DNA of 64,000 bases from Frankia casuarinae (GCF_000013345.1 NC_007777.1:2294001-2358000); one strand, 5' to 3'. Positions 34,204 through 44,207 are shown, counted from the stretch's first letter. Program-made: numbers and translations. The notes: generated by a model not told the origin, from the letters alone.

Positions 34204-37200
34204 GTGGCCGATATGACCGCGGTCCGGCTTCCTGACCCGGTACGGCGGGTCCGGGCGATGCGTTCTGGTGGTGTGAGCGCGGCGGCGTTGGAGCGGGATC
34301 TGGCGGCGCGGGTGGATGGTGAGGTGCGGTTCGACGCCGGCACCCGGGGGGCGTATTCGACGGACGCGTCCAATTTCCGGCAGCTGCCGATCGGGGTGGT
34401 GGTACCGAGGTCGGTGGAGGCGGGTGCCGAGGCGGTCGCGGTGTGCCGGGAGCATGACGCGCCGGTGCTGTCGCGGGGTGGGGGGACGAGCCTGGCGGGG
34501 GAGTCGACGAACGCGGCGGTGATGATTGACTGGTCGAAGTACTGCACCGGGCTGTTGTCGGTGGATCCGGATGGCCGGCGGTGCGTGGTGGAGCCGGGCG
34601 TTGTACTGGACCATCTCAACGACCTGCTGTCGCCGCATGGGCTGCGGTTCGGGCCGGAGCCGGCCACGCACAACCACTGCACCCTCGGCGGGATGATCGG
34701 GAACAACTCGTGCGGGTCGACGGCACAGCGGGCCGGCAAGGTGGTGGACAACATCGCCCGCCTGGAGGTGCTGCTGTATGACGGGACCCGGATGTGGGTG
34801 GGGGAGACATCCGACGATGAGTATGTCGAGACCGTGCGTGCGGGAGGCCGTCGGGCGCAGGTGTACCGGCAGGTGCGGGAGCTGCGGGACCACTATCTGG
34901 CCGAGATCCGGCGGTGCTATCCGGAGGTGCCGCGGCGGGTGTCCGGCTACAACCTGGACAGCCTGCTGCCAGAAAAGCACTTCCATGTCGCGCGGGCCTT
35001 GGTCGGCAGCGAGTCGACGTTGGTCACGGTGCTGCGGGCCGAGCTGGAACTGGTGCCGGTGGTGCCGGCACAGTCGCTGGTCGTGCTCGGCTACCCGGAC
35101 ATCGCCGCGGCCGGGGACGCGGTACGGCGGGTGCTGCCGCACGACCCGATCGCGTTGGAGGGCCTGGACGACAGGCTGATCCACTTCGAGCGGGAGAAGC
35201 ACCTGTACCCGGAGGCGTTGGCGCTGCTGCCCGAGGGATCGGCCGGCTGGCTGCTCGTGCAGTTCGGCGGCCAGACAACCGAGGAGGCCGACCGCAAGGC
35301 CCGGGCGATGCTGGACGACCTGTGCTCCTCGCCGCATCCGCCGGTGGCGTCGTTCTTCGACGACCCGGCCCGGGAGGCCGAGCTGTGGGAGGTGCGGGAG
35401 GCGGGACTGGGCGCGACTACCCGGGTGCCGGGCCTGCCGGATACCTGGCCCGGGTTCGAGGACAGCGCGGTCAGCCCGGACCGGCTCGGCGACTACCTGC
35501 GCGACCTACGCAAGCTGTACGGCGAGTTCGGGTTCTCCGAGGCGTCGCTCTACGGCCATTTCGGGCAGGGCTGCGTGCACAGCCGGATCCCGTTCGACCT
35601 GGTCACCGCCTCTGGGGTGGGCAGCTATCGGGAGTTCTTGGAACGGGCCGCGGACCTGGTCGCCTCCTATGGTGGGTCGCTGTCCGGGGAGCACGGCGAC
35701 GGCCAGCAGCGCGGCGAGCTGCTGCCGAAGATGTTCGGCGCGGACATCGTCCGCGCGTTCGGTCAGTTCAAGGCGATTTTCGATCCGGGGAACCGGATGA
35801 ACCCCGGCAAGGTCGTGGCTCCCTATCCGATTGACGACAAACTGCGGCTGGGCGCGGACTGGGAACCCGCCGAGACGGAGACCTTCTTCCGCTACCCACA
35901 TGACGGGGGCAGTTTCAGCCGGGCGGTGCTGCGCTGCGTCGGGGTCGGCCGCTGCCGCCGCGAGGGCGGCGGTGTGATGTGCCCGTCCTACATGGTCACC
36001 CGGGAGGAGGAGCATTCGACTCGGGGCCGAGCCCGGCTGCTGTTCGAGATGCTGGCGGGCCACCCGGACTCGCCGATCCGCGACGGCTGGCGCTCGACAG
36101 CGGTGCGCGACGCGCTCGACCTGTGCCTGGCCTGCAAGGGCTGCAAGAGCGACTGCCCGGTGAACGTGGACATGGCCACCTACAAGGCCGAGTTTCTGGC
36201 CCACCACTATGCGGGGCGCATCCGGCCGCTGGCTCATTACTCGATGGGATGGCTGCCGCTGGCCGCCAGGCTCGCTTCCCTGGCGCCCCGGACGGTGAAC
36301 GCGCTCGCGACCGCGCCCGGGCTCACCGACCTGGTGAAGCTCGCCGGCGGGGTGGCCCGGGCACGGGCCATCCCGCCGTTCGCGTCCGAGTCCCTGCAGG
36401 CCTGGTACGCCCGGCGCGGGCCGCGAGGATCCGGCCGGCGGGGCGAGGTGGTGCTCTGGCCGGACACCTTTACCAACCGCTTCCACCCGCACATCGGGCA
36501 GGCGGCGATCGAGGTGTTGGAGGACGCCGGCTGGCGGGTCGTGACGCCCGGCGGGACGGTGTGCTGCGGCCTGACCTGGATCTCCACGGGCCAGCTGGCC
36601 ACCGCGCAGCGGGTGCTGCGGCGCACGACCCGGCTGCTGCATCCGTACCTGCGGGCCGGGACGCCGATCGTCGGGCTCGAACCGAGCTGTACGGCGGTCT
36701 TCCGCTCAGACGCCGAGGAACTGTTCCCGCGCGACCCCGACGTCTCCCGGCTGCGCCAGCAGACCCTGACCTTCGCCGAGCTGCTGTACGACCGAACGCC
36801 CGGCTGGCAACCTCCGTCGCTGGGCCGGCCCGCGATGGTCCAGACCCACTGCCACCAGCACGCGGTGCTGGGTTTCAACGCGGACACCGCGCTGATGCGC
36901 GAGATGGGGATGGACCCGCGGGTGCTGGACTCGGGCTGCTGCGGACTCGCGGGCAACTTCGGCTTCGAGCGGGGCCACTACGACGTGTCACAGGCCTGCG
37001 GGGAGCGGGTGCTGTTTCCCGCCCTGCGCGACGCGCCCGACGGCGCCTTGGTCTTGGCGGACGGCTTCAGCTGCCGCACACAGATCGAGCAGGGCGAGGC
37101 CGGTGGGCGGCAGGCCGTCCATCTCGCCGAAGTGGTGGCCATGGCCCGGTTCGGCGACGTGCCGGCAGCCCGGCCGGAGCAGGCTGTCGAGCGGCCCTCG

Positions 37201-37308
37201 TCGCCACGGGCCGCGTCGCTGGCGGTATTGCCCGGTCTCGGCGTTGCCGCGGCGGCCGCAGGCGGCCTGGCCGCCCGCGCCGCGGGACAGCGGATCCGTG
37301 ACCACTGA
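34204..37308 (+). CDS. FAD-linked oxidase with Fe-S and CCG domains (GlcD/D-lactate dehydrogenase type)
   Basis: A protein of 1,034 residues starting at GTG 34204 (ATG 34213 also possible). The FAD_binding_4 domain has SRGGGTSLAGES and CTLGGMIGNNSCGS. The FAD-oxidase C-terminal domain ends HGDGQQRGELLPKMFG and NPGKVV. A ferredoxin-like part carries CVGVGRCRREGGGVMCPS and CLACKGCKSDCPVN, two 4Fe-4S cysteine sets. Two CCG domains follow (VCCGLTWIS and CCGLAGNFGFE). It probably oxidises a 2-hydroxy acid such as glycolate or D-lactate and passes electrons to the respiratory chain. A second protein of this type begins at 62343. Confidence 0.9.
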   Translation: MADMTAVRLPDPVRRVRAMRSGGVSAAALERDLAARVDGEVRFDAGTRGAYSTDASNFRQLPIGVVVPRSVEAGAEAVAVCREHDAPVLSRGGGTSLAGESTNAAVMIDWSKYCTGLLSVDPDGRRCVVEPGVVLDHLNDLLSPHGLRFGPEPATHNHCTLGGMIGNNSCGSTAQRAGKVVDNIARLEVLLYDGTRMWVGETSDDEYVETVRAGGRRAQVYRQVRELRDHYLAEIRRCYPEVPRRVSGYNLDSLLPEKHFHVARALVGSESTLVTVLRAELELVPVVPAQSLVVLGYPDIAAAGDAVRRVLPHDPIALEGLDDRLIHFEREKHLYPEALALLPEGSAGWLLVQFGGQTTEEADRKARAMLDDLCSSPHPPVASFFDDPAREAELWEVREAGLGATTRVPGLPDTWPGFEDSAVSPDRLGDYLRDLRKLYGEFGFSEASLYGHFGQGCVHSRIPFDLVTASGVGSYREFLERAADLVASYGGSLSGEHGDGQQRGELLPKMFGADIVRAFGQFKAIFDPGNRMNPGKVVAPYPIDDKLRLGADWEPAETETFFRYPHDGGSFSRAVLRCVGVGRCRREGGGVMCPSYMVTREEEHSTRGRARLLFEMLAGHPDSPIRDGWRSTAVRDALDLCLACKGCKSDCPVNVDMATYKAEFLAHHYAGRIRPLAHYSMGWLPLAARLASLAPRTVNALATAPGLTDLVKLAGGVARARAIPPFASESLQAWYARRGPRGSGRRGEVVLWPDTFTNRFHPHIGQAAIEVLEDAGWRVVTPGGTVCCGLTWISTGQLATAQRVLRRTTRLLHPYLRAGTPIVGLEPSCTAVFRSDAEELFPRDPDVSRLRQQTLTFAELLYDRTPGWQPPSLGRPAMVQTHCHQHAVLGFNADTALMREMGMDPRVLDSGCCGLAGNFGFERGHYDVSQACGERVLFPALRDAPDGALVLADGFSCRTQIEQGEAGGRQAVHLAEVVAMARFGDVPAARPEQAVERPSSPRAASLAVLPGLGVAAAAAGGLAARAAGQRIRDH

Positions 37309-37348
37309 ATATCCCGGCACTGGACGTATCGCGGCACTGGACGGAGGG

Positions 37349-38392
37349 ATGATGCGGAGATCAGCTGACCAGCCGGGCGGCCGGCGCGGAGTGGTGGTGG
37401 TCACCGGGGGTTCGGCGGGGCTCGGTCGGGCGATCGTCCGGCAGTTCGCGCGCCGCGGCTACGACGTGGGTGTCCTGGCCCGTGGCGAGGATGGTCTGGC
37501 CGGTGCGGTAGCGGACGTGGCGGCGGCGGGCCGGCGCGGCCTCGCGCTGCCCGCGGACGTCGCCGACGCCGCGGGCGTGCAGGAGGCCGCCGAGCGGGCG
37601 CGCGCGGAGCTGGGGCCGGTCGACGTCTGGGTCAACAACGCGATGGCCAGCGTCTTCGCTCCCTTTCCCCAGATCACCCCGGAGGAGTTCGAACGCGCCA
37701 CAGTCACCACCTACCTGGGCCATGTCAACGGAACCCGTGCGGCGCTGCGGCACATGATGGCACGTGACCACGGGGTGATCATCCAGGTGGGTTCCGCCCT
37801 CGCCTTCCGCGGTATCCCGTTGCAGTCGGCCTACTGCGGCGCCAAGCACGCCATCGTCGGCTTCACCGAGTCGGTGCTGACCGAACTGCTGCACGACGGC
37901 AGCAACGTGCGGGTTGTGATGGTACACATGCCCGCGCTCAACACCGTCCAGTTCAACTGGGTGTGCTCCCGGCTGCGTCACCACCCGCGGCCCGTCCCGC
38001 CGATCTACCAGCCCGAGGTGGGCGCGCGTGCGGTGGTCCACGCGGCCGAGCACCCACGGCGCAGCATGTGGGTCGGCGTCTCCACCGTCGCCACCATCCT
38101 TGGCAACCGGATCGCGCCCGCCCTGCTGGACCGCTACCTCGCCCGCACCGGCTACGCCAGCCAGCAGGCACCCGACGACCACAACCCGATGCTCGGCGAG
38201 AACATCTTCTACCCGGTGCCCGGCGACCACGGCGCGCACGGCGATTTCGACGACCGCGCCCACGCCCACAGCCCGGAACTCTGGCTCAGCCAGCACCGCC
38301 GCGGGGTGCTCGCCGCCGTGGTCACCGCGGCCGGCATGGGAGTCGGGGCCGGCATGGGAGTCGGGGCCGACCGGATGCCCCGGCACCGGTAG
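37349..38392 (+). CDS. short-chain dehydrogenase/reductase
   Basis: A protein of 347 residues. The Rossmann motif is VVTGGSAGLGRAIVRQF, the second conserved site VNNAMASVF, and the catalytic site SAYCGAKHAIVGF (Tyr and Lys) with the Ser in QVGSALAF. The C-terminal third is longer than in a classical SDR (IGHNxx-type end replaced by PELWLSQHRRGVLAAVVT), as in a group of actinobacterial SDRs. A perfect 18-bp duplication (38333-38368) gives GMGVGAGMGVGA at the tail. It is close behind the FAD/Fe-S gene and may be co-transcribed. Confidence 0.88.
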   Translation: MMRRSADQPGGRRGVVVVTGGSAGLGRAIVRQFARRGYDVGVLARGEDGLAGAVADVAAAGRRGLALPADVADAAGVQEAAERARAELGPVDVWVNNAMASVFAPFPQITPEEFERATVTTYLGHVNGTRAALRHMMARDHGVIIQVGSALAFRGIPLQSAYCGAKHAIVGFTESVLTELLHDGSNVRVVMVHMPALNTVQFNWVCSRLRHHPRPVPPIYQPEVGARAVVHAAEHPRRSMWVGVSTVATILGNRIAPALLDRYLARTGYASQQAPDDHNPMLGENIFYPVPGDHGAHGDFDDRAHAHSPELWLSQHRRGVLAAVVTAAGMGVGAGMGVGADRMPRHR

Positions 38393-38571
38393 GGGGCCGG
38401 CGACGGGCGCGCCGGGCCAGCCTGTTGATCTTTCGGTTGCCTGACGAATCCCAGCGGTAGGGGAGAACGTCCGCCCAGGTGGGAACGCTTACCTTGGCGG
38501 CCCGTGCAGATCGGCCGCCGTAGGTGGCACCAAGATTGCCAAAAAAGTCAGTCAGGAGGGAACACTCACTC

Positions 38572-38778
38572 ATGGGCGCATTCGAAGAGGCGAAAGGCAA
38601 GATCAAGAAAGCGGCAGCCGATGTGACCGGCAGCGAAGGGCTGCGGCAGGAGGGGCAGCAGCAGGAGGAGAAGGGCCGGGAGCAGCGCGAGGCGGAAGAG
38701 GCCCGGGCTCAGGCTCAGGCCCACGAGAGGGAAGCCGAAGGCCACGAGCAGCGGGAGCGGTCCGAACAGGGGACCTGA
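38572..38778 (+). CDS. CsbD-like stress protein
   Basis: A protein of 68 residues starting MGAFEEAKGKIKKAAADVTG, typical of the CsbD family, behind a ribosome site GGAGGG at about 38557. The rest is Glu/Gln/Arg-rich and predicted to be disordered or coiled (QQQEEKGREQREAEEARAQ). Such small proteins are induced by general stress in bacteria. No partner is obvious. Confidence 0.85.
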   Translation: MGAFEEAKGKIKKAAADVTGSEGLRQEGQQQEEKGREQREAEEARAQAQAHEREAEGHEQRERSEQGT

Positions 38779-38901
38779 CCACGGTACGGATCGTGGCAAC
38801 CGAGGCGGTGTCCCGCGGCCTGGAACCAGCCGCGGGACCAACAATGTGCGGGACCAACAATGTGGCGGATCGGTCGGACCGGGTGGGCGGCGCTCAGGGC
38901 C

Positions 38902-39303
38902 ATGCGGACCGGGTGGGGGATCCTGCTGGTGGCGCAGCCCGGGCTGGTTCTGCGGGCCGCGGGCGGCCACTCCTCCAGCCGCGCCCGGCCGGCAGCCGTG
39001 CGGGTGCTGGGAGCCCGCCATCTCGTCCAGAGCCTGCTACCGCCGGGCCGGCTTGGCGTCGCTGCGGACTGCCTGCATGCCGCGAGCATGCTCGCTTTCG
39101 CCGCGGCCGTTCCCGGGCACCGCCGGCTGGCCTTGGCCGACTCCGTGGTGGCGTCGGCGTTCGCGGCGTCAGCGTTCGCGGCCGAGCAGCCAACCCTGCA
39201 GGAGGTCTCCGCGGCGAGGGGACGGGCCGCGCGGGGTGCGGGCGACGGCCCCGGCCAGACCGAGGGCGCAGCCGCCCAGCATCGGCGCTGCCGCCAGCCA
39301 TAG
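38902..39303 (+). CDS. small hypothetical membrane-like protein
   Basis: About 133 residues from ATG 38902 (an in-frame ATG at 38860 lies next to a 16-bp duplication at 38832-38863). Segments GWGILLVAQPGLVLRAAGG, LHAASMLAFAAAVPG and LALADSVVASAFAASAFAA are moderately hydrophobic and could be membrane helices. The pair SAFAASAFAA reflects a 15-bp near-repeat. It resembles small actinobacterial proteins found near CsbD genes, but I cannot name a family. Its Gly/Arg-rich tail is probably disordered. Confidence 0.45.
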   Translation: MRTGWGILLVAQPGLVLRAAGGHSSSRARPAAVRVLGARHLVQSLLPPGRLGVAADCLHAASMLAFAAAVPGHRRLALADSVVASAFAASAFAAEQPTLQEVSAARGRAARGAGDGPGQTEGAAAQHRRCRQP

Positions 39304-39655
39304 CCAGCCTGTCCGGATCTGGCTGATCAGACTGGCCTGCAAGTCTCGCAGTACCGCCTGGGCGCTCGCCGGCAGAGCCGGCACCGCCCTGGTGACTCGG
39401 TCCCGCCGAAGGCTGGTGCGGCTGCCGCCGGTGCCTTGAGGTGACCGGCGGGTCGCGGGGGCCGAGGTTGTCTCCTGGCTTCGCCAGCCAAGGTGAACGT
39501 TCGGAGGAGGATTTCGTGCCGGAGGGCCGCCCAGCCCCGCGAGCCTGGCGGATCTTCCGTGGCCACGGAAGCCAACCTCGCCCACCCCGTCCCGGGGCAG
39601 CAGCCTGGGCGACCGGGTAGGCGTGGCGGGCCGCGGTTTCGGGGAGACAGCAGGC

Positions 39656-40747
39656 ATGCCAGCGGTTGAGAGCGTGGAGGTCGCCGCCTACCTGGTGCCG
39701 ACCGAGCAGCCCGAGTCGGACGGGACGCTGGAGTGGGGTTCCGTCACCCTGGTGGTGGTGACGGTCCGGACCGGCGGCCAGGCCGGTCTGGGCTACACCT
39801 ACTGCCATCTCGCTGCCGCGGATGTCGTCGCGGGAAAGTTGGCGGCGGTGGTGACTGGCCGGGACGCGTTGCGGGTCGGTGCCTGCTGGTCGGCGATGCA
39901 GGCGGCGGTGCGGAACATCGGCCGTCCCGGCATGGCCGCAGAGGCGATCTCGGCGGTGGACATAGCGCTGTGGGATCTCAAGGCGCGGCTGCTCGGTGTC
40001 CCGCTGGTGGTGGCGCTGGACGCGGTGCACGACCGGGTCCCGATCTACGGCAGTGGCGGCTTCACGTCCTATCCGGACAGCCAGCTCTGCGATCAGTTGT
40101 CGGGTTGGGCGGCGGCGGGTATCCCGCGGGTGAAGATGAAGGTCGGCCGGGACCCGGCGGAGGACCGGAAGCGGGTGGCTGTGGCCCGGCGGGCAGTCGG
40201 ATCCGACGTCGAGCTCTATGTGGACGCGAACGGGGCGTACAGCCGCAAGCAGGCGTTGATGCTGGCGGAGATCTTCGCGGAGCAGGATGTGCGCTGGTTC
40301 GAGGAGCCGGTCAGCTCCGACGACCTGGAGGGGTTGCGGCTGCTGCGGGACCGCGGCCCGGCGGGGATGGACATCGCGGCCGGCGAGTACGGCTACACGT
40401 TGTCCGGTCTGGAACGGATGCTGGCCGCGGGTGCTGTCGACTGCCTGCAGGTGGACGTCACCCGCTGCGGCGGCATCAGCGGGTTCCTGCGGGCGGCGGC
40501 GCTGTGCGACGCGCGGGGGATCGACCTGTCCGCCCACTGTGCGCCGCAGGTCAGCGTGCACGCCTGCACCGCGGTGTGGCATCTGCGGCACCTCGAGTAC
40601 TTCCACGACCACGTCCGGGTCGAACATCTGCTGTTCGACGGGGTCCTCGATGCGCGGCCGGACGGGACGCTGGTCCCGGATCGGTCGCGGTGCGGCCTGG
40701 GCCTGTCGGTGCGGCAGCGGGACGCCGAACGGTTCCGGGTCCGATGA
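39656..40747 (+). CDS. enolase-superfamily (mandelate racemase-like) enzyme
   Basis: A protein of 363 residues from ATG 39656 behind GGGGAGA. The MR-type active site is visible: VKMKVG (base Lys pair), YVDANGAYSR (metal Asp), RWFEEPVSSDDL (metal Glu), AGEYGYTLSG (third metal acid) and SAHCAPQVSVHA (His). It would abstract a proton next to a carboxylate, as in sugar-acid dehydratases or racemases. The substrate is unknown; the lid loop near residues 20-30 (EQPESDGTLEWG) would set specificity. It sits alone between a small protein and an HtrA gene. Confidence 0.88.
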   Translation: MPAVESVEVAAYLVPTEQPESDGTLEWGSVTLVVVTVRTGGQAGLGYTYCHLAAADVVAGKLAAVVTGRDALRVGACWSAMQAAVRNIGRPGMAAEAISAVDIALWDLKARLLGVPLVVALDAVHDRVPIYGSGGFTSYPDSQLCDQLSGWAAAGIPRVKMKVGRDPAEDRKRVAVARRAVGSDVELYVDANGAYSRKQALMLAEIFAEQDVRWFEEPVSSDDLEGLRLLRDRGPAGMDIAAGEYGYTLSGLERMLAAGAVDCLQVDVTRCGGISGFLRAAALCDARGIDLSAHCAPQVSVHACTAVWHLRHLEYFHDHVRVEHLLFDGVLDARPDGTLVPDRSRCGLGLSVRQRDAERFRVR

Positions 40748-40847
40748 CCGCGGCGTACGGCGAGGCGGACCACAGCACCGGGCCGGACGGGTCGATGCGC
40801 TGGGCTGTGTGCGCCGGCCCCGCCCGCTGTGCGTTCGGGCTGTTCTG

Positions 40848-41930
40848 ATGGGTATGGCAGGAGCTTCTGGCGGGTATGGCAGGAGCGTGAGCCGGTTGAC
40901 CGGCTGGATCAGTGGGATCGTCGCCGCTGCCGCGATGCTGGTGGGCGCCACCGGCTGCGGTACTGGCGGCGGGCCCGGCTCGCCGACGGCGGACCGGGCC
41001 GCCGCCGCGGACAGAGCCGGGCTCGGCGCCGTTGCGGGCATCGTCTCCGACGTCGAGCCGTCCGTTGTCACCATCCTGGTCGGGAACGAGCTGGGCAGCG
41101 GCATCGTCTACCGCGCCGACGGTGTCATCGTCACCAACCAGCATGTGATTGCCCAGGCATCCGGTGGAAAGGCCGAGGTGGCCTTCGCCGACGGCCGCCG
41201 GGTGGCCGGTCGGGTACAGGCCGCCGATGAGATCAGCGACATCGCCGTGGTGAAGGTGAACCGGACCGGCCTACCCGCCGCGACGTTCCGTAAGGATCTG
41301 CCCCAGGTGGGCGAGTTGGCGGTGGCGATCGGCAGCCCGCTGGGATTCGAGAACAGCGTCACCGCCGGGATCATCTCCGGCGTGAACCGGAACCTGCCCG
41401 TATCCGGTCAGCAGGGTGGGCAGGGGCGGCCGCTGGTGGACCTTATCCAGACCGATGCGGCGATCTCGCCCGGTAACTCCGGCGGGGCGCTGCTGGACAG
41501 CCAGGGCCGGGTCGTGGGCATCAACGAGGCCTACATCCCACCGTCGACCGGAGCCTCGTCGCTGGGCTTCGCGATACCGTCCGCGACCGCGGTTGACGCC
41601 GTTGAGCAGTTGCTGCGCACCGGGACCGTGAAGCACGCCTTCGTTGGCGTCCAGCTCGCCACCCTCACCTCGGCGATCGCTGAGCGGCTCGGACTGGACG
41701 TGCGTGCCGGGGCGCTCGTGCTGGCCGTCGTGCGCGGCGGGCCCGCGGGCAAGGCAGGTGTTCTACCCGGTGATGTCATCCGTAGCTTTAACGGCAAGTC
41801 GGTCGCCTCCGCCGGGGAGTTCTCCGCCAGGCTGCGCGAGGTATCCCCGGGTGACATGGTGACGCTAGGCGTCCACCGAGACGGCAGGGACCACACAGTG
41901 CAGGTCAGGGTGTCCGACCGGCCCGGCTGA
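40848..41930 (+). CDS. HtrA/DegP-type serine protease, exported
   Basis: A protein of 360 residues. The start is uncertain: ATG 40848 is used here, GTG 40887 is an alternative. A hydrophobic segment (GWISGIVAAAAMLVGATGC) precedes a Cys that could be lipidated, although the lipobox is weak. The trypsin-like domain has VTNQHVIAQ (His), SDIAVVKV (Asp) and SPGNSGGALL (Ser). A PDZ domain follows with GPAGKAGVLPGDVIRSFNG. It should act outside the membrane in protein quality control. The first 40 bases contain a 22-bp near-duplication (gggtatggcaggagc at 40850 and 40872), which confuses the start. Confidence 0.88.
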   Translation: MGMAGASGGYGRSVSRLTGWISGIVAAAAMLVGATGCGTGGGPGSPTADRAAAADRAGLGAVAGIVSDVEPSVVTILVGNELGSGIVYRADGVIVTNQHVIAQASGGKAEVAFADGRRVAGRVQAADEISDIAVVKVNRTGLPAATFRKDLPQVGELAVAIGSPLGFENSVTAGIISGVNRNLPVSGQQGGQGRPLVDLIQTDAAISPGNSGGALLDSQGRVVGINEAYIPPSTGASSLGFAIPSATAVDAVEQLLRTGTVKHAFVGVQLATLTSAIAERLGLDVRAGALVLAVVRGGPAGKAGVLPGDVIRSFNGKSVASAGEFSARLREVSPGDMVTLGVHRDGRDHTVQVRVSDRPG

Positions 41931-42038
41931 GAGCTTCGCCGCCGATGCGGCGTCCCACCTCGGGGCTCGGCCCGGGGCTTCCGAGGATGCATCGACGCGC
42001 CGTCACGCGCCTGGGGACAGCGGGTTCGTGGACGAGAT

Positions 42039-44207
42039 CTAGGTGAAGATTTCCGGGCCGGTGTCAGTGCCGGTGTCGAGTTGGCACCAGACCGTCTTGC
42101 CGGAGTGGGTAGGGCGGGTGCCCCACCGGGCAGCGAGTGCATCGACGAGGATCAGGCCACGACCGTGTTCTTCCTGCTCGTTGGGGTGGAGGACACGGGG
42201 GAGGTGACTGTCGCTGTCGGAGACCTCGATGTAGAGGGCCGTCGGGACGCTGCGGAGCACGAGTTCGCCGGGGACTCGGGAATAGCGGATCGCATTGGTG
42301 ACGATCTCGCTCACCAGTAGTTCCGCGGTCTCGATGGTTTCGGGCTGCTGCCAGCGACGCAGCGCGGCGTTGACGGCGTGGCGAGCCTGTCCGACGGCCC
42401 TGAGGTCGAGGGTGAGAGGGATGGTAAGGGTGCGAGTGTTGATGGCCGCGGCGGCCCGGACGAGCAGGAGCGCCACGTCGTCGTCTCGATTGGCCTGATC
42501 GACCAGGCGCATCAGCCGGTCGGCGGTGGCGTCCGCGGTGCCGGCGTCCGCGAGAGCGTGCTGTAGCCGGCCGATTCCCTGGAAGATATCGATATCGCGT
42601 GACTCGACGAGGCCGTCGGTGTAGAGCGCGAGCGTCGCCCCGACGGGGAACGGGTAGCAGGTCTGGACGAAAACTTGCCCGCCGATACCGAGAAACGCGC
42701 CGCCCCCGCCGGTCAGGAGGCGGACCCGGCCATCGGGATCACGCAGGGCGGGAGGGGGGTGGCCGGCGTTGGCGAGGACTATCGTCGCGGTGGTGGGCTC
42801 AAAGATCGCGTAGACGCAGCTCGCCAAGGCACCGTCAGGCCCTGCCCCGATGGTCTGGGCAAGGTTGTCCAGGTGGGTGAGTACGTCGTCGGCGGGCAGA
42901 TCGAGTGAGGCGAACGCCCGGCTGGCGGTGCGGAGTTGACCCATGACGGCGGCGGCGGTCACACCGCGGCCGGCCACGTCTCCGATGACGAGAGCTACCC
43001 GACCCGCCGAGAGCGGGATGAGGTCGAACCAGTCCCCGCCCACCTCGGCGTCGATCGGCGGACCCGGCTCGGCGCAGGGCGACCGGCCGGGAAGGGAGCC
43101 CGGCTCGTACCGCCAGGCGATGTCCATTCCGGCCACGGCCGGGATGTCGGGTGCAAGCAGGCTGCGCTGCAGCGTGACAGAAACCTCCCGCTCGCGAGCG
43201 TACGCGCGGGCATTGGCGATGGCGGCTGAGATACGTCCACCAAGGTTGGCGGCCATCTCGACGTCGTCGTCGGTGTAGGTACGCCCGGAAACGCCGACAT
43301 GTACAACCATGACCCCATGAAAGTAGCGCCCCACCAGCAGGGGCACCGCGATCCCCCAACGCAGCAGCAGCCGCCGGAAGTAGTCGAGGAATCCAGGAGT
43401 CTGATATCCGCTGATCAACGATTCATCGTCGGCCGCGTGGTGAAACGGGCGACCCGACGCAAAGGCTTGGTAGATCGGAGAGTTTCGGTGGCAGTAAAGG
43501 ATCTCTCCGGCGGCTGAGAACGGGATGTCGCAACTTTGCAGGGGCGGACCGGAAACGCGTGTTTTTATGGCGCGCCGCAATTCCAACAGCTCCGGTCGGG
43601 CGTCTGTGTCAAGGGGTTCGTCGAGCAGGTACACGCTGCAGGTGTCGGCGAATTCCGGTACCATAAAATCGGCTATACTCGCCAGTGTGGCGTCCAGTTC
43701 CAGGGATCGCCCGACGAGTGTGCTCGCCCGGGTGAGCAGCCGCAGTCGCCGCTCTGCTTCCGCATGCTTCCGCTCGGCACGGCGCTGATCCGTCACATCG
43801 ACCAGCGTCACGCCAACCGCCGCGGGCACCCCCTCACGGTCCCGGAGCGGAAAGTGCGAAAAGCGCCAGGTGCGTTCCTCCTGCGGGAAAGCCACGCTCC
43901 TGCCGATGATCTCCGTGTCTTCAACTGATTCACCGCTGGCCAGGACCCACCGGGCAAGCTTCCACACCCGCGGGTCCATATCCGGCAGCAGCTCGGGGAT
44001 GGATGTTCCCGCCAGTTGCTCGGGAGACAGGCCGTATATTTCCCGAAAGGACCGGTTGCTCCGTCGCACCCGCAGATCCGGATCGATAATTACCATCGCC
44101 GTCGGACTGAAATCGATCAGTTGCGTGCCCAGTAGCGAATCGAAACCGGCATCCAGTGCGTAGTCCGACGAAACGTCCGACAAGGTTCTCCTCGGCTCAG
44201 ACGTCAT
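42039..44207 (-). CDS. PAS-GAF-SpoIIE phosphatase with anti-sigma-type kinase domain
   Basis: A protein of 722 residues. Order: a PAS domain (about 28-135, FSPTAMVIIDPDLRVRRSN and a linking coil DQRRAERKHAEAERRLRLL); a GAF-like domain (about 160-340); a PP2C/SpoIIE domain (about 360-575, with AEVGGDWFDLIPLSAGRV and VIGDVAGRGVTAAAVMGQL and TDGLVESRDIDI); and a HATPase_c domain of RsbW type (about 610-715, LLVSEIVTNAIRYSRVPGE and HGRGLILVDALAARWG). This is a fused partner-switching regulator, sensing a signal and dephosphorylating an anti-anti-sigma factor. It is typical of Streptomyces and Frankia. Confidence 0.92.
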   Translation of the reverse strand: MTSEPRRTLSDVSSDYALDAGFDSLLGTQLIDFSPTAMVIIDPDLRVRRSNRSFREIYGLSPEQLAGTSIPELLPDMDPRVWKLARWVLASGESVEDTEIIGRSVAFPQEERTWRFSHFPLRDREGVPAAVGVTLVDVTDQRRAERKHAEAERRLRLLTRASTLVGRSLELDATLASIADFMVPEFADTCSVYLLDEPLDTDARPELLELRRAIKTRVSGPPLQSCDIPFSAAGEILYCHRNSPIYQAFASGRPFHHAADDESLISGYQTPGFLDYFRRLLLRWGIAVPLLVGRYFHGVMVVHVGVSGRTYTDDDVEMAANLGGRISAAIANARAYAREREVSVTLQRSLLAPDIPAVAGMDIAWRYEPGSLPGRSPCAEPGPPIDAEVGGDWFDLIPLSAGRVALVIGDVAGRGVTAAAVMGQLRTASRAFASLDLPADDVLTHLDNLAQTIGAGPDGALASCVYAIFEPTTATIVLANAGHPPPALRDPDGRVRLLTGGGGAFLGIGGQVFVQTCYPFPVGATLALYTDGLVESRDIDIFQGIGRLQHALADAGTADATADRLMRLVDQANRDDDVALLLVRAAAAINTRTLTIPLTLDLRAVGQARHAVNAALRRWQQPETIETAELLVSEIVTNAIRYSRVPGELVLRSVPTALYIEVSDSDSHLPRVLHPNEQEEHGRGLILVDALAARWGTRPTHSGKTVWCQLDTGTDTGPEIFT

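Noticed and set aside
32629-35337. 902-codon open frame on the minus strand
   Set aside because: It runs opposite both the wax-ester-synthase pseudogene and the FAD/Fe-S gene, is Arg/Pro/His-rich and has no recognisable motif.
38894-41104. 736-codon open frame on the minus strand
   Set aside because: Antisense to the small membrane-like, enolase-superfamily and HtrA genes, all with clear motifs or better codon use.
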